Shown here piece by piece: positions 1-7,043 of a stretch of 9,823 nt of DNA (position 1 is its first letter; each line of letters begins with the position of its first letter). The stretch comes from Clostridia bacterium (GTDB lineage: Bacteria; Bacillota; Clostridia; Oscillospirales; CAG-272). Under the pieces are notes generated by a model that ran no database searches, had not been told where the DNA came from, and saw only the letters and a program-made list of their open reading frames with translations. The position numbers were made by a program, and so were the translations under genes. The stretch lies in assembly GCA_017452215.1 (NCBI GenBank), contig JAFTMU010000183.1, positions 1 to 9,823 of the forward strand, in the 5' to 3' direction.

Positions 1-456
1 CAAGAGGGTGGCATATGCTTCTAAACGCTCCCTTGAATATTTTGGCAATTCATCTGCGCAGGCTTGGAGATATACAGGATCTAAGGTCGGTGCTAAGGAA
101 AGCGCCTTTCGGACCGGGAACTCACTCTTGCTCTCCCCTTCCTCTAACGCCATGGCAAAGGTAAGATATCCAATCACTTCCCCTTGACGGAAAACAGGCA
201 CAATTGCCGCAAAAATCCCAAAGGGACAGGTATACGTAATCAGCTCCCCGATTTTTCCCGCTTGCTGCATTTGTGCAAGGTCGGAGGCTCGGCAAAGCTC
301 TACGCAATCGGGGGAGGTGTGAATGGTAATGCAAAAGTGCTTACCTGCATGACGATGGGAAAGGATCTGTCTATATTTGGTGTCGATAATGGCAATTTCC
401 AACCCCGAAATTTGATAAAAATTACTCAGCATCTTTTCAAGCATCGGTAAATTCAT
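1..456 (-). CDS. PocR-domain sensor/regulator, N-terminal part (runs off left edge)
   Basis: An open frame of 152 codons begins with ATG at 456 and continues without a stop to the window edge. The start is supported by a GGAGG ribosome site 7 nt upstream; another ATG a few bases earlier is in a different frame that stops at once. The visible protein matches the PocR ligand-binding domain: residues about 11-103 carry the expected pattern with Cys51, Cys55, Ser58-Asp59 and a YxCPFG element (Tyr75, Cys77-Pro-Phe-Gly), followed by an IGYL strand near 95-98. In this family the domain senses small molecules and is usually joined to an AraC-type DNA-binding domain, less often to a histidine kinase. 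The C-terminal output domain lies outside the window, so AraC-type regulation is inferred. It is divergent from the transporter gene at 683 and may control it, itself or the sugar operon. Confidence 0.85.
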   Translation of the reverse strand, partial: MNLPMLEKMLSNFYQISGLEIAIIDTKYRQILSHRHAGKHFCITIHTSPDCVELCRASDLAQMQQAGKIGELITYTCPFGIFAAIVPVFRQGEVIGYLTFAMALEEGESKSEFPVRKALSLAPTLDPVYLQACADELPKYSRERLEAYATLL

Positions 457-507
457 TTTCCATCCTCCTCTCTTGGTTTTTTTAAAATGAACCCATTGAT
501 TGCTTAT

Positions 508-536
508 ATCATATCACAAATTCACCTGCTTTTCAA
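508..536 (-). promoter_or_regulatory. Sigma-A-type promoter for the PocR-domain gene
   Basis: On the minus strand TTGAAA (531-536) is followed after exactly 17 nt by TATGAT (508-513), five of six matches in each hexamer. Transcription would start near 501 and give a leader of about 45 nt before the ATG at 456. The placement in front of a strong ribosome site fits well. Confidence 0.7.
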
Positions 537-577
537 GCACCAAGAAAAAACTTTTTATTGTTCTTTCTTTTTCAGAG

Positions 578-598
578 GAAAAATTTTATCGATTTTTC
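578..598. promoter_or_regulatory. Possible operator: AT-rich inverted repeat
   Basis: GAAAAAT (578-584) and ATTTTTC (592-598) form a perfect 7-bp inverted repeat with a 7-nt spacer, lying between the two divergent promoters. It could be a binding site for a dimeric regulator. The sequence is AT-rich and such repeats arise by chance, so this is only a candidate. Confidence 0.2.
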
Positions 599-640
599 AA
601 GTTTTATTATGGATTCGTCATGGTAATACCGTGAAAAAAC

Positions 641-649
641 TGCTATAAT
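641..649 (+). promoter_or_regulatory. Extended -10 promoter for the EamA gene
   Basis: TGCTATAAT at 641-649 is a perfect extended -10 element (TG at 641-642, TATAAT at 644-649). There is no good -35; with a 17-nt spacer the hexamer would be TGGTAA at 621-626, which is weak and is typical of extended -10 promoters. The start would be near 656, about 27 nt before the ATG at 683. It probably drives the plus-strand genes through 4089. Confidence 0.6.
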
Positions 650-682
650 GATGATTGAAAATACACAAGAGGAAATTATACG

Positions 683-1567
683 ATGACCGACGTACTTTTT
701 ACACTTTTATTGATCCTGCTTTACACCCTGCAATCTGTGCTGTGTAAGCTCTTTTCCAACCATTACCCCGGCAGAGAGGATCTCTCCTCGCCCATTTACA
801 CCATCGTCAGCGGTATCAGCGTTGCGTTGATCACCTTTGCCGTTTCCGGGTTCCAATTCTCCGCTCAGCCAATGACTCTGCTTTTGGTAGTAGTCAATGC
901 GCTTGCGTTGATCACCTTTAATACCAGCCTGATCAAAGCCTCTGCCGAAGGACCGTTTTCTGCCGTGATCGTTTTTCAGGTTGCGGGCGGCGTGATCATT
1001 CCTACCTTTGTGACAACGGTTTTCTTTGGAACACCGATCACCCCCGTAAAGATCCTTGGGATCATCGTTTTGATCGCTTCGGTTTACCTGATCAGCCGCA
1101 AGCCCGGGGAATCCTTTAAAAATAAGAAAAAATATTTTCTGTTCTGCTTTCTTCTCGCCATTGCAAACGGTGTTTACGGCTCCTTAACGGAGATCCAGCA
1201 ACGCTTGACCGGTGAGGCGGAAAGCCAAGAGATGGTTATTCTTTCCTATGCTCTTGCCGCTGTCATCTCTATGGGAATTCTTTGGAAGCAGGAAAAGAAA
1301 GACGTCTTTTCTGCCTTCAAACAAAACAAAAAATCTCTCCTGCTTCTTATCGCCTGCTGCGCAGTGGTGGCAACGGCGATCAACGCCTACGTGATGATCC
1401 TTCCCCTGATCAGCAACAAAGCGGTGCTTTATTCCTTTGATAATTCCGGTGTCTTTATGCTCAGCACCCTGTTCTCCTTTATCTTCTTTAAGGAAAAGCT
1501 GACGAAGGCGAACCTTTTGGGATGCTTGGTGCTTTGCGCAGCGCTTGCGTGCATTTCTTTGTTTTAA
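683..1567 (+). CDS. EamA/DMT-superfamily membrane transporter
   Basis: A 294-residue, very hydrophobic protein with ten likely transmembrane segments (about 3-23, 37-57, 65-84, 92-113, 120-138, 150-168, 182-201, 216-240, 245-269, 273-293). It is organised as two five-helix halves separated by a basic loop near 139-150 (RKPGES, then KNKKK). The end of helix 9 plus the following FFKEKLT (268-274) and the small-residue last helix match the EamA pattern in which a Glu and a Leu-Thr precede the final helix. Family members are drug/metabolite transporters, often exporters, and the substrate cannot be read from sequence. The ATG at 683 has an AGAGGA ribosome site 9 nt upstream and a promoter just before it. 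It is the first of three plus-strand genes and is divergent from the PocR-domain gene. Confidence 0.85.
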   Translation: MTDVLFTLLLILLYTLQSVLCKLFSNHYPGREDLSSPIYTIVSGISVALITFAVSGFQFSAQPMTLLLVVVNALALITFNTSLIKASAEGPFSAVIVFQVAGGVIIPTFVTTVFFGTPITPVKILGIIVLIASVYLISRKPGESFKNKKKYFLFCFLLAIANGVYGSLTEIQQRLTGEAESQEMVILSYALAAVISMGILWKQEKKDVFSAFKQNKKSLLLLIACCAVVATAINAYVMILPLISNKAVLYSFDNSGVFMLSTLFSFIFFKEKLTKANLLGCLVLCAALACISLF

Positions 1568-1607
1568 AAACGAATTCAAAATATAATCAAAAAAGGAGCG
1601 TAGCCTT

Positions 1608-2672
1608 ATGAAATACCAGCTTGTAGTTGGAGTCATTGGACTTGTGATGGGGCGCAGACATCTGTTTGCAGCAGTGGATTACGGCGCTGAAATCGGAAAG
1701 ATCTGTGATCTCAATCCCGAAACCTTAAGGAAATATCAAGAGGAATATCACCTTAGTGACGGACAGTGCTGCACAGATTGGACCGAGATCCTCAATGACC
1801 CCCGAATCAACGCAGTGGTGATCGCCACCCCCGACCAGCTCCACAGAGAGATGGTAGAAAAATGCCTTGCCGCAGGAAAGCACGTGTTGTGTGAGAAGCC
1901 CTTGGCATTGACCCGTGAGGATATTTGCGCCATCGTTTCCGCCGCAAAGAAATCCAACCGTAAGTGCATGGTCGGTCAGATCAGCCGCTTCAACTCCACC
2001 TTTGTAAAGGCAAAGGAATTGGTAGACAAGGGCGTAATCGGTGACATTTATTATATGGAAACGGAATATGCGCATGACTATGCTACCATTCTCAGAGAGT
2101 GGGATCCCTCCATGAAGGAGGACGTTAACAAGCTTGCTTCCATGTGGCGCAGTGACCCTGCAAGACACGGTGTGGTTGGCGGCGGCTGTCACGCTGTTGA
2201 CCTGATCCGCTGGTTCTGCGGTGATCCTGTTGAGGTATCTGCTTACGGCACACACAGACTGTTACCCCAGGTCACCTATGACGACGCAACGGTTGCCATT
2301 TTGAAATTTTCGGATCAGTTGATGGGCAAGGTCTTTGTTTCCACAGGATGCAAACGCCCCTATACCCGCTTGACCTGCATTTACGGCACCAAGGGCACGC
2401 TGGTTTGCGATAGCACCAAGGGAGAAATCCAGGTCTATACCATTGGCGAGGACGGCGTAAAAGTGAATGAGACCCCCGAATTGGTCACGGTAACCGTAAA
2501 GGATCACAATGCCGTGGATGAATTCAAAAAATTCGCTCAACACATCGAAAACGACGAGGTAGTGGAGATGGATGCCGATCTTGGCGCCAGAACTGTGGAG
2601 GTATGTCTCTCTATCGTTCGCTCCGCTGAACTCGGCAAGCCTGTTGCTCCCGACTACTCCTTTGCAGATTGA
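1608..2672 (+). CDS. Gfo/Idh/MocA-family NAD(P)-dependent oxidoreductase
   Basis: A 354-residue protein of usual family length. The N-terminal Rossmann domain (about 1-125) begins with a beta-strand and the dinucleotide loop GVIGLVMGRRHL (8-19). The hallmark EKP is at 96-98 inside GKHVLCEKPLALT, with Lys97 the catalytic/cofactor-binding lysine. The C-terminal domain carries GGGCHAVDLIRW (191-202), where His195 and Asp198 match the catalytic His/Asp pair. Such enzymes oxidise or reduce sugars, inositols or their derivatives in the cytoplasm; the substrate is unknown. One oddity is Val13, where the family normally has the second glycine of the GxGxxG loop. GGAG lies 9 nt before the ATG. The gene follows the EamA gene by 40 nt and precedes the MATE gene by 19 nt, so the three probably form one transcript. 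Confidence 0.9.
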   Translation: MKYQLVVGVIGLVMGRRHLFAAVDYGAEIGKICDLNPETLRKYQEEYHLSDGQCCTDWTEILNDPRINAVVIATPDQLHREMVEKCLAAGKHVLCEKPLALTREDICAIVSAAKKSNRKCMVGQISRFNSTFVKAKELVDKGVIGDIYYMETEYAHDYATILREWDPSMKEDVNKLASMWRSDPARHGVVGGGCHAVDLIRWFCGDPVEVSAYGTHRLLPQVTYDDATVAILKFSDQLMGKVFVSTGCKRPYTRLTCIYGTKGTLVCDSTKGEIQVYTIGEDGVKVNETPELVTVTVKDHNAVDEFKKFAQHIENDEVVEMDADLGARTVEVCLSIVRSAELGKPVAPDYSFAD

Positions 2673-2691
2673 CCCTGCCTGTTAAAAAATC

Positions 2692-4089
2692 ATGAAAACA
2701 GCAACCAAACCGCAAAAGGATCTGACACAGGGAGCGCTGATCCCGCAAATCATTCTGTTTTCCCTGCCCATAATGGCAACCTCGGTACTGCAATTGCTCT
2801 TTAATACTGCAGACACCATCGTGGTTGGTCGTTGGGGCGGCGATGATCCCGTTTCCTGCGCCAATTCCTTGGCGGCAGTGGGATGCTGCGCTTCCCTGAT
2901 CAAGCTGATGGGAGATTTCTTCCTTGGTGTGGGAATCGGTTCGGGCGTGTGTGTTGCCAATGGTATCGGCGCAAAGGAATACGGTGAGGTCAGAAAAGTA
3001 GTACATACCTCGGTGCTTACCTCCTTTATTGCAGGACTTGCCGTAATGATCTTTGGTCTTGTCGCCGCTCCTTTTTGCCTGCAAATGATGGGGACAGATC
3101 CCGCCATTATCGACGAGGCAACGCTTTATATTCGGGCATATTTTTTGGGAATGCCCGCAACCGTCATCTATTTTTATTGCTCCTCTATGCTACGCTCGTC
3201 GGGAGATTCTACCCGTCCGTTGATCTTTTTGAGCATTGCGGGAGTTGCCAACGTGCTTTTGAATCTCCTTACGGTCATCGTGTTTCGTTGGGGTGCCTTT
3301 GGTGTGGGAATCGCTACGGCAGTCTCCCAATGGATCTCCTGCTTTTTGATCCTTGGATATATGATCAGATCAGACGGTCCCTGCCACCTGTCCTTAAAGG
3401 AGCTCCGCATTCACACGGATAAATTGAAAAGGATCCTTTGGATCGGTATTCCCGCAGGAATCCAATACACCTTTTTTGCTATTTCCAACGTATTGATCCA
3501 ATCCGCAATGAACCCCTTGGGCTCCACTGCGGTAGCAGGAAACACTGCCGCCTCCAACCTTGATTCTTACGTTTATGCCACACAAAATGCGTTTTATCAA
3601 ACTGCCCTGACCTTTGTAGGTCAGTGTGCGGGAGCAAAAAAGTATCAGAGATTGAAGAAATCGATCCTTTGCTGTATAGGAATGGTAACCCTCGTGGGGC
3701 TTTCAGTCGGCGGCTTGATGCTCTTGTTTGGAGAACCGCTCCTGCGTCTCTACGCTCCCGAAAACGACGGTGTGATCTATTACGGTATGATCCGTCTTTC
3801 GGTATTCTGTCTCACTTATTTTATCGGTGGATTGATGGAGACGGGCTGCGGCGCTCTCAATGGCTTTGGAAAATCCGTTTCCCCTATGGTCATCACGCTT
3901 CTGGGCTCCTGCGTATTCCGCATCGTTTGGATCTTTACGGTATTTGCATGGATTCCCGATCTGTTCGTTTTGTATCTTTCCTACCCCATCTCCTGGGGCT
4001 TGACAGCGATGGTGCAGTTCATCTTTTGCTTTGTTCATCTCAAAAAACGAATGCGAGAGAACAAAGCGGTTCTAAACGTGAATACATGA
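2692..4089 (+). CDS. MATE-family efflux transporter
   Basis: A 465-residue membrane protein with about twelve predicted helices in two similar halves, the standard MATE length. The first segment reads QIILFSLPIMATSVLQLLFN with the following Asp41 in the TADTIVVGRW motif. The conserved LRSSGDSTRP loop is at 167-176. MATE proteins export cationic compounds, drugs or metabolites by exchange with Na+ or H+; the cargo cannot be told here. The ATG at 2692 has no recognisable ribosome site, but a stop codon lies just upstream in frame and the next Met is well inside helix 1, so this start is the only sensible one. Translation may depend on coupling with the oxidoreductase gene ending 19 nt upstream. 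It is the last gene of the plus-strand unit; a terminator follows within 10 nt. Confidence 0.93.
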   Translation: MKTATKPQKDLTQGALIPQIILFSLPIMATSVLQLLFNTADTIVVGRWGGDDPVSCANSLAAVGCCASLIKLMGDFFLGVGIGSGVCVANGIGAKEYGEVRKVVHTSVLTSFIAGLAVMIFGLVAAPFCLQMMGTDPAIIDEATLYIRAYFLGMPATVIYFYCSSMLRSSGDSTRPLIFLSIAGVANVLLNLLTVIVFRWGAFGVGIATAVSQWISCFLILGYMIRSDGPCHLSLKELRIHTDKLKRILWIGIPAGIQYTFFAISNVLIQSAMNPLGSTAVAGNTAASNLDSYVYATQNAFYQTALTFVGQCAGAKKYQRLKKSILCCIGMVTLVGLSVGGLMLLFGEPLLRLYAPENDGVIYYGMIRLSVFCLTYFIGGLMETGCGALNGFGKSVSPMVITLLGSCVFRIVWIFTVFAWIPDLFVLYLSYPISWGLTAMVQFIFCFVHLKKRMRENKAVLNVNT

Positions 4090-4098
4090 ATACTAAAA

Positions 4099-4148
4099 AG
4101 AGGGTGTCTCAAATGCGTTTCGCATTTGGCCGACGCCCTCTGGTTTTT
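4099..4148 (+). terminator. Rho-independent terminator after the MATE gene
   Basis: Outer arms 4099-4108 and 4132-4141 pair over 10 bp. An inner perfect 8-bp stem (4110-4117 with 4121-4128, loop TTT) sits on top, and a five-T run follows at 4144-4148. The one non-Watson-Crick pair (T4105 with G4135) is a U-G wobble in the plus transcript but an A-C mismatch in the minus transcript. This fits a role in ending the plus unit, although there is also an A-run on the left side. Confidence 0.8.
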
Positions 4149-4151
4149 GCT

Positions 4152-4170
4152 TTGCGGCTTGACGCCGCAA
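4152..4170. other. Small GC-rich hairpin in the convergent gap
   Basis: TTGCGGC (4152-4158) and GCCGCAA (4164-4170) form a perfect 7-bp stem with a 5-nt loop. It lies between two larger terminator hairpins. No promoter or start codon near it supports a gene, and the role is unknown. Confidence 0.4.
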
Positions 4171-4264
4171 TTTCCGTCCGTAATTTAACCGTATTTGATC
4201 GTACTTGCAAACGAAAAACGCAAATTCCCAACAAAAAAAAGCCTACCATCGGCGTGTTTTGTGC

Positions 4265-4306
4265 AAGGGGCTATCTCAAATTTGCAATTTGAGATAGCCC
4301 CTTTTT
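4265..4306. terminator. Convergent terminator hairpin
   Basis: A perfect 18-bp stem (4265-4282 with 4286-4303) closes a 3-nt loop and is followed on the plus strand by a T-run at 4302-4306. It lies 8 nt past the stop of the SIS gene on the minus strand, where the following bases (TTGCAC) give only a poor U-tract. It probably acts as a backstop for plus transcripts and as the 3' end of the minus operon. It shares the 8-mer TCTCAAAT with the terminator at 4099. Confidence 0.75.
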
Positions 4307-4313
4307 AATTCTA

Positions 4314-4913
4314 TCATTTTTTATTCAGTCTCTCTCCAACAGCTCCGCCCGGATGAATAAGGGCGAACTGCTCCTTTTGGTAATCGGTCTCCTCTACCAA
4401 AGCCGCCTGCAATGCGTGGAAGATCATGCACAGCGCCGTGGTACTTGTGGTTCCCTGCATATTGTACTTGTCGGTCTCACGGTTCACGTGTTGCTTGAGC
4501 ACCACGTCTGCCGCCTTTGCCAAGGGGGACTCCATGTTTTCGGTAACGGTAATGACCGAAACGCCCTTTGCTTTGCAGATATCCACAATGGGAAAGAGCT
4601 CCTTAGTGCTGCCTCCTCGGGAAGCAAAGATCATCACGTCGCCCGCCTGCAAAAATCCCGTAGCGCCGTGTACTGCCTCGGCAGGAGAGATAAAGCGTGC
4701 GGGACGCTCAATACAGCACATCAGATGTGCAAAGTGCTGGCAGATGATGCCCGAATGTCCGCAACCTGCCGCTCCGATGCGGGGAGCGTTACGAAGCAGC
4801 TCAACTGCCTTGGAAAATTGCTCCTCGTCAAAATAATCCTTCATTTCACGAATGCATTCCGCTTCAATATCGTAGGAAGCCCGTGCCGCCTCCAATGCTT
4901 TTTCGCTGATCAT
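4314..4913 (-). CDS. SIS-domain sugar-phosphate isomerase (KdsD/GutQ-like)
   Basis: A 199-residue single SIS domain. Visible motifs are GCGHSG (50-55), AVHGATG (80-86), the phosphate-binding SRGGSTKEL (98-106, with Glu105 at the position of the conserved SxE glutamate), TTSTTAL (155-161) and the C-terminal FALIHPGGAVGERL (183-196). The last is close to the HPGG segment of KdsD/GutQ arabinose-5-phosphate isomerases, whose His is catalytic. The CBS domains of KdsD are absent. The likely role is aldose-ketose isomerisation (or a related rearrangement) of a phosphosugar in the cytoplasm; 6-phospho-3-hexuloisomerase-like activity is an alternative. The ATG at 4913 has AGGAG 7 nt upstream. It is the last gene of the minus operon, 12 nt after the kinase stop, and ends at a convergent terminator. 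Confidence 0.85.
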   Translation of the reverse strand: MISEKALEAARASYDIEAECIREMKDYFDEEQFSKAVELLRNAPRIGAAGCGHSGIICQHFAHLMCCIERPARFISPAEAVHGATGFLQAGDVMIFASRGGSTKELFPIVDICKAKGVSVITVTENMESPLAKAADVVLKQHVNRETDKYNMQGTTSTTALCMIFHALQAALVEETDYQKEQFALIHPGGAVGERLNKK

Positions 4914-4925
4914 ATTATTACTCCT

Positions 4926-6329
4926 TTATCCGTAAATTTTTTCGTCTACCTTGCAATAACGCTCATAGCACTCGGTATAATCAGTGCCGCTGGGGCGATA
5001 TACCTTGTTGGTCTGTACCGCCATATCGCAAGCCGCTTCAACGCTTTCAAAGACGCCTGTAGCAACACCCGCAAGAATAGCGGAGCCCAAGCAAGCGGTC
5101 TCGTCGTTCTTCAAGGTGACAAAGATCTTGCCTGTCATATCTGCCTTGATCTGACACCACAGAGGGCTTTGCGCTCCTCCGCCCATAGTGCGCACCTCGG
5201 TGCACTCTGCCTTGGCATAGTCCAAATTGCTTTTCAGCATGCAGGCAACCGCTTCAAGAATACTGCGTACGGCATGACCTCGGGTGTGCTCCATAGTAAG
5301 CCCAAAGAATACGCCCTTGGCATCGGGATTGTATTTGGGCATGGTAGCGCCGCAAAGATACGGGAGGAAGGTCAAGCCTGCTGATCCCGCAGGAACTGCC
5401 CCCGCAAGCTCATCCAGCTCCTTGAAGCTGAAATTTTCGCAAAATTGATTTTTGAACCATTTCAGAGCGATCCCCGCCGTAGAGGTCCAAAGCAGGCGAC
5501 AGTATTTCCCATCATAATTGAGATGGCACGGCACCTTGCTATCGGGATCGTACTCGGGAACGGTATCACTTGGAACGAAGATCACCATGGTAGTTCCCGT
5601 CATCTCGCTGATCACGCCCTTTTTGACGATACCGGCACCGATGGCACCTGCAATCTGATCGATAGCGCCTGTGACCACCCTGATGCCCCGATACTCTCCG
5701 ATCACTTCCCCACTCTTGTAAACCTTTGGAAAGCAGGTCTTGGAGATACCGATGTAGTCCAGCATCTCGTCCCACCAAGCTCTTTTGTTGATGTCGTAAT
5801 AAATCGTGGAGGACTGCAACGTTTCCTCCGTTACGAAATTTCCTGTCAGACGCCAAAGCAGATAGTCCTCCAATAGGAACACCTTTTTGGTCTTTGCAAA
5901 GATCTCGGGAGCATTTTTTCTCAACCATAAAAGCTTGCTCGCAGGCCACGTAGCGGTGATCTCGGGTTGTCCCGTGATCTCATAAACCTTTTTCTCGCCA
6001 AAATGAGCACGCAATTCGTCTGCCTCAAAAAAGGCACGGTTATCCAGCCAAACGATGGCATCACACAAGGGATTTCCCTCATCGTCGGTGACGATCATCG
6101 TTTCGCACTGTGTATCGATGCTCATGGCATATATATCAAACTCGGAGGTCGTCTCTTCTAATACCTCCGAAAGCAATTTCCAATAGTTATCAGCGGGAAA
6201 TTCCACAAAATCTCCCTGTACCTTTAATGTATAATCCTTGGTAACGGTCTTTACGGCATTGGCATTCTCATCAAACACCGCCGCCTTGAGGGATGTGGTT
6301 CCCACATCGACGCCCAATAAGTATTTCAT
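4926..6329 (-). CDS. FGGY-family carbohydrate kinase
   Basis: A 467-residue protein starting with the phosphate-1 loop (Asp8-Val-Gly-Thr-Thr, then SLKAAVFD). The N-terminal FGGY domain has SIDTQCETMIVTD (70-82) and AIVWLDNRA (91-99). The catalytic base is Asp224 in GAIDQIAGAIGAG (221-233), and the C-terminal signature is MGGGAQSPLWCQIKADMTG (382-400). It transfers phosphate from ATP to a sugar, ketose or polyol. The TQCET type of first domain is seen in assorted kinases of unassigned substrate, so xylulose, erythrulose, dihydroxyacetone or another ketose all remain possible. I start at the ATG at 6329 because it has AGGGG 7 nt upstream and begins exactly at the family N-terminus. An in-frame ATG at 6377 would add 16 residues, but those bases lie within an intercistronic hairpin. 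The gene is 71 nt after YjbQ and 12 nt before the SIS gene. Confidence 0.9.
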   Translation of the reverse strand: MKYLLGVDVGTTSLKAAVFDENANAVKTVTKDYTLKVQGDFVEFPADNYWKLLSEVLEETTSEFDIYAMSIDTQCETMIVTDDEGNPLCDAIVWLDNRAFFEADELRAHFGEKKVYEITGQPEITATWPASKLLWLRKNAPEIFAKTKKVFLLEDYLLWRLTGNFVTEETLQSSTIYYDINKRAWWDEMLDYIGISKTCFPKVYKSGEVIGEYRGIRVVTGAIDQIAGAIGAGIVKKGVISEMTGTTMVIFVPSDTVPEYDPDSKVPCHLNYDGKYCRLLWTSTAGIALKWFKNQFCENFSFKELDELAGAVPAGSAGLTFLPYLCGATMPKYNPDAKGVFFGLTMEHTRGHAVRSILEAVACMLKSNLDYAKAECTEVRTMGGGAQSPLWCQIKADMTGKIFVTLKNDETACLGSAILAGVATGVFESVEAACDMAVQTNKVYRPSGTDYTECYERYCKVDEKIYG

Positions 6330-6356
6330 AAGCCTTCCCCTTAATTGTGATATATG

Positions 6357-6388
6357 TTTGGGCTGTTGCTGTAACACAACAGCCCAAA
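6357..6388 (-). other. Intercistronic hairpin between yjbQ and the kinase
   Basis: Arms 6357-6368 and 6377-6388 are perfect 12-bp complements around an 8-nt loop, in the 71-nt gap between the two genes. There is no T-run after it on either strand, so it is not a classical terminator. It may stabilise the 3' end of upstream message or mark a processing site. It starts 13 nt past the yjbQ stop and ends about 15 nt before the kinase ribosome site. Confidence 0.65.
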
Positions 6389-6400
6389 GAAAGGGTCTAA

Positions 6401-7021
6401 TTAGCGCTCCTGCTGAAGCGTGTAGTGTACGTCGTAAGCCTTTTCCTCGTCGGTGTACTTACGGAGGGTGTCGATGGTCTCACCGTTGTTCCACTTTCTG
6501 TCCTCAACATCGTCTGTGGTTCCCATAACGGTAACGTTGAGCTGTCTGTGACGTGCACGGACGTGGTCCCAGTCAACAAAATAGATGTGAGCGAACTCAC
6601 CACCGTCAAGAACACCGTCCTTGATGGTCATAGCTTCGCTTCTGCCGAAGAACACGCTGCGCAGGTGTCCGTCAGTGTTCATGCTGGTGTAGTCACCGGG
6701 CTCGTTGACGTATCTGCCGAACTGTGCGTGGATCGGGCCGGGATGGCGGTACTGATGCTCCTCTGCGAAATCGGGGATCATCTTTCTCATGATGTCCAAC
6801 AGATCGTGCTGCAAATACTCAAGATCGAAGGTATCGATGTCATGAGAGCACTCCTGGATCATAACCGAGCAGGTGGTGTGGTGAGAAGCGATGGTAACGG
6901 TACCGTTCTTGATACCGGATGCCTTAACGATCTCGATAACTTCCTTGGATACGTCGTGGAAGGTGGGGATCCAGCCTCTGGATTGCAGCTCCAATTCCTT
7001 TTGATAAACCTTGAATTCCAT
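6401..7021 (-). CDS. yjbQ: YjbQ/UPF0047-family protein, extended form
   Basis: A 206-residue protein with the two hallmark blocks of the YjbQ family. The first is GTVTIASHHTTCSVMIQE (40-57), whose HTT and Glu form the conserved pocket. The second is NTDGHLRSVFFGRSEAM (115-131), followed by a DGVLDGGEFAHIYFVDWD segment (135-152) and RARHRQLNVTVMG (155-167). Some family members have a weak thiamine-phosphate synthase activity, but the physiological role is unsettled. Typical members are about 135-140 residues. This one has extra sequence between the two blocks (about 85-113) and a charged tail after 167. The ATG at 7021 has AGGAG 7 nt upstream. It lies 22 nt after the TIM-like gene inside the sugar operon, with no thiamine gene nearby, which suggests a role in phosphosugar metabolism. 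Confidence 0.88.
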   Translation of the reverse strand: MEFKVYQKELELQSRGWIPTFHDVSKEVIEIVKASGIKNGTVTIASHHTTCSVMIQECSHDIDTFDLEYLQHDLLDIMRKMIPDFAEEHQYRHPGPIHAQFGRYVNEPGDYTSMNTDGHLRSVFFGRSEAMTIKDGVLDGGEFAHIYFVDWDHVRARHRQLNVTVMGTTDDVEDRKWNNGETIDTLRKYTDEEKAYDVHYTLQQER

Positions 7022-7043
7022 AATTTTTCTCCTTCATTTTTTA

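Noticed and set aside
1559..1587. Possible promoter TTGTTT-N17-TATAAT before the oxidoreductase gene
   Set aside because: The -10 is perfect, but the -35 matches in only three positions and the start would fall almost on the ribosome site. The short gap suits read-through from the upstream gene.
4171..4264. Possible small RNA between the two convergent hairpins
   Set aside because: I see no promoter, conserved element or defined fold; only AT-rich sequence with an A-run.
3624..4292. A 222-codon plus-strand frame overlapping the end of the MATE gene and both hairpins
   Set aside because: It is out of frame with MATE, reads through a terminator and shows no domain.
4353..5384. A 343-codon plus-strand open frame over the SIS and kinase genes
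   Set aside because: It lies antisense to two genes with clear family motifs, has no ribosome site, and its translation is Cys/His-rich with no recognisable domain. It is a shadow frame.
6330..6377. A longer kinase with start at 6377
   Set aside because: The extra 16 residues are encoded largely by an intercistronic hairpin, while the ATG at 6329 has a good ribosome site and matches the family N-terminus.
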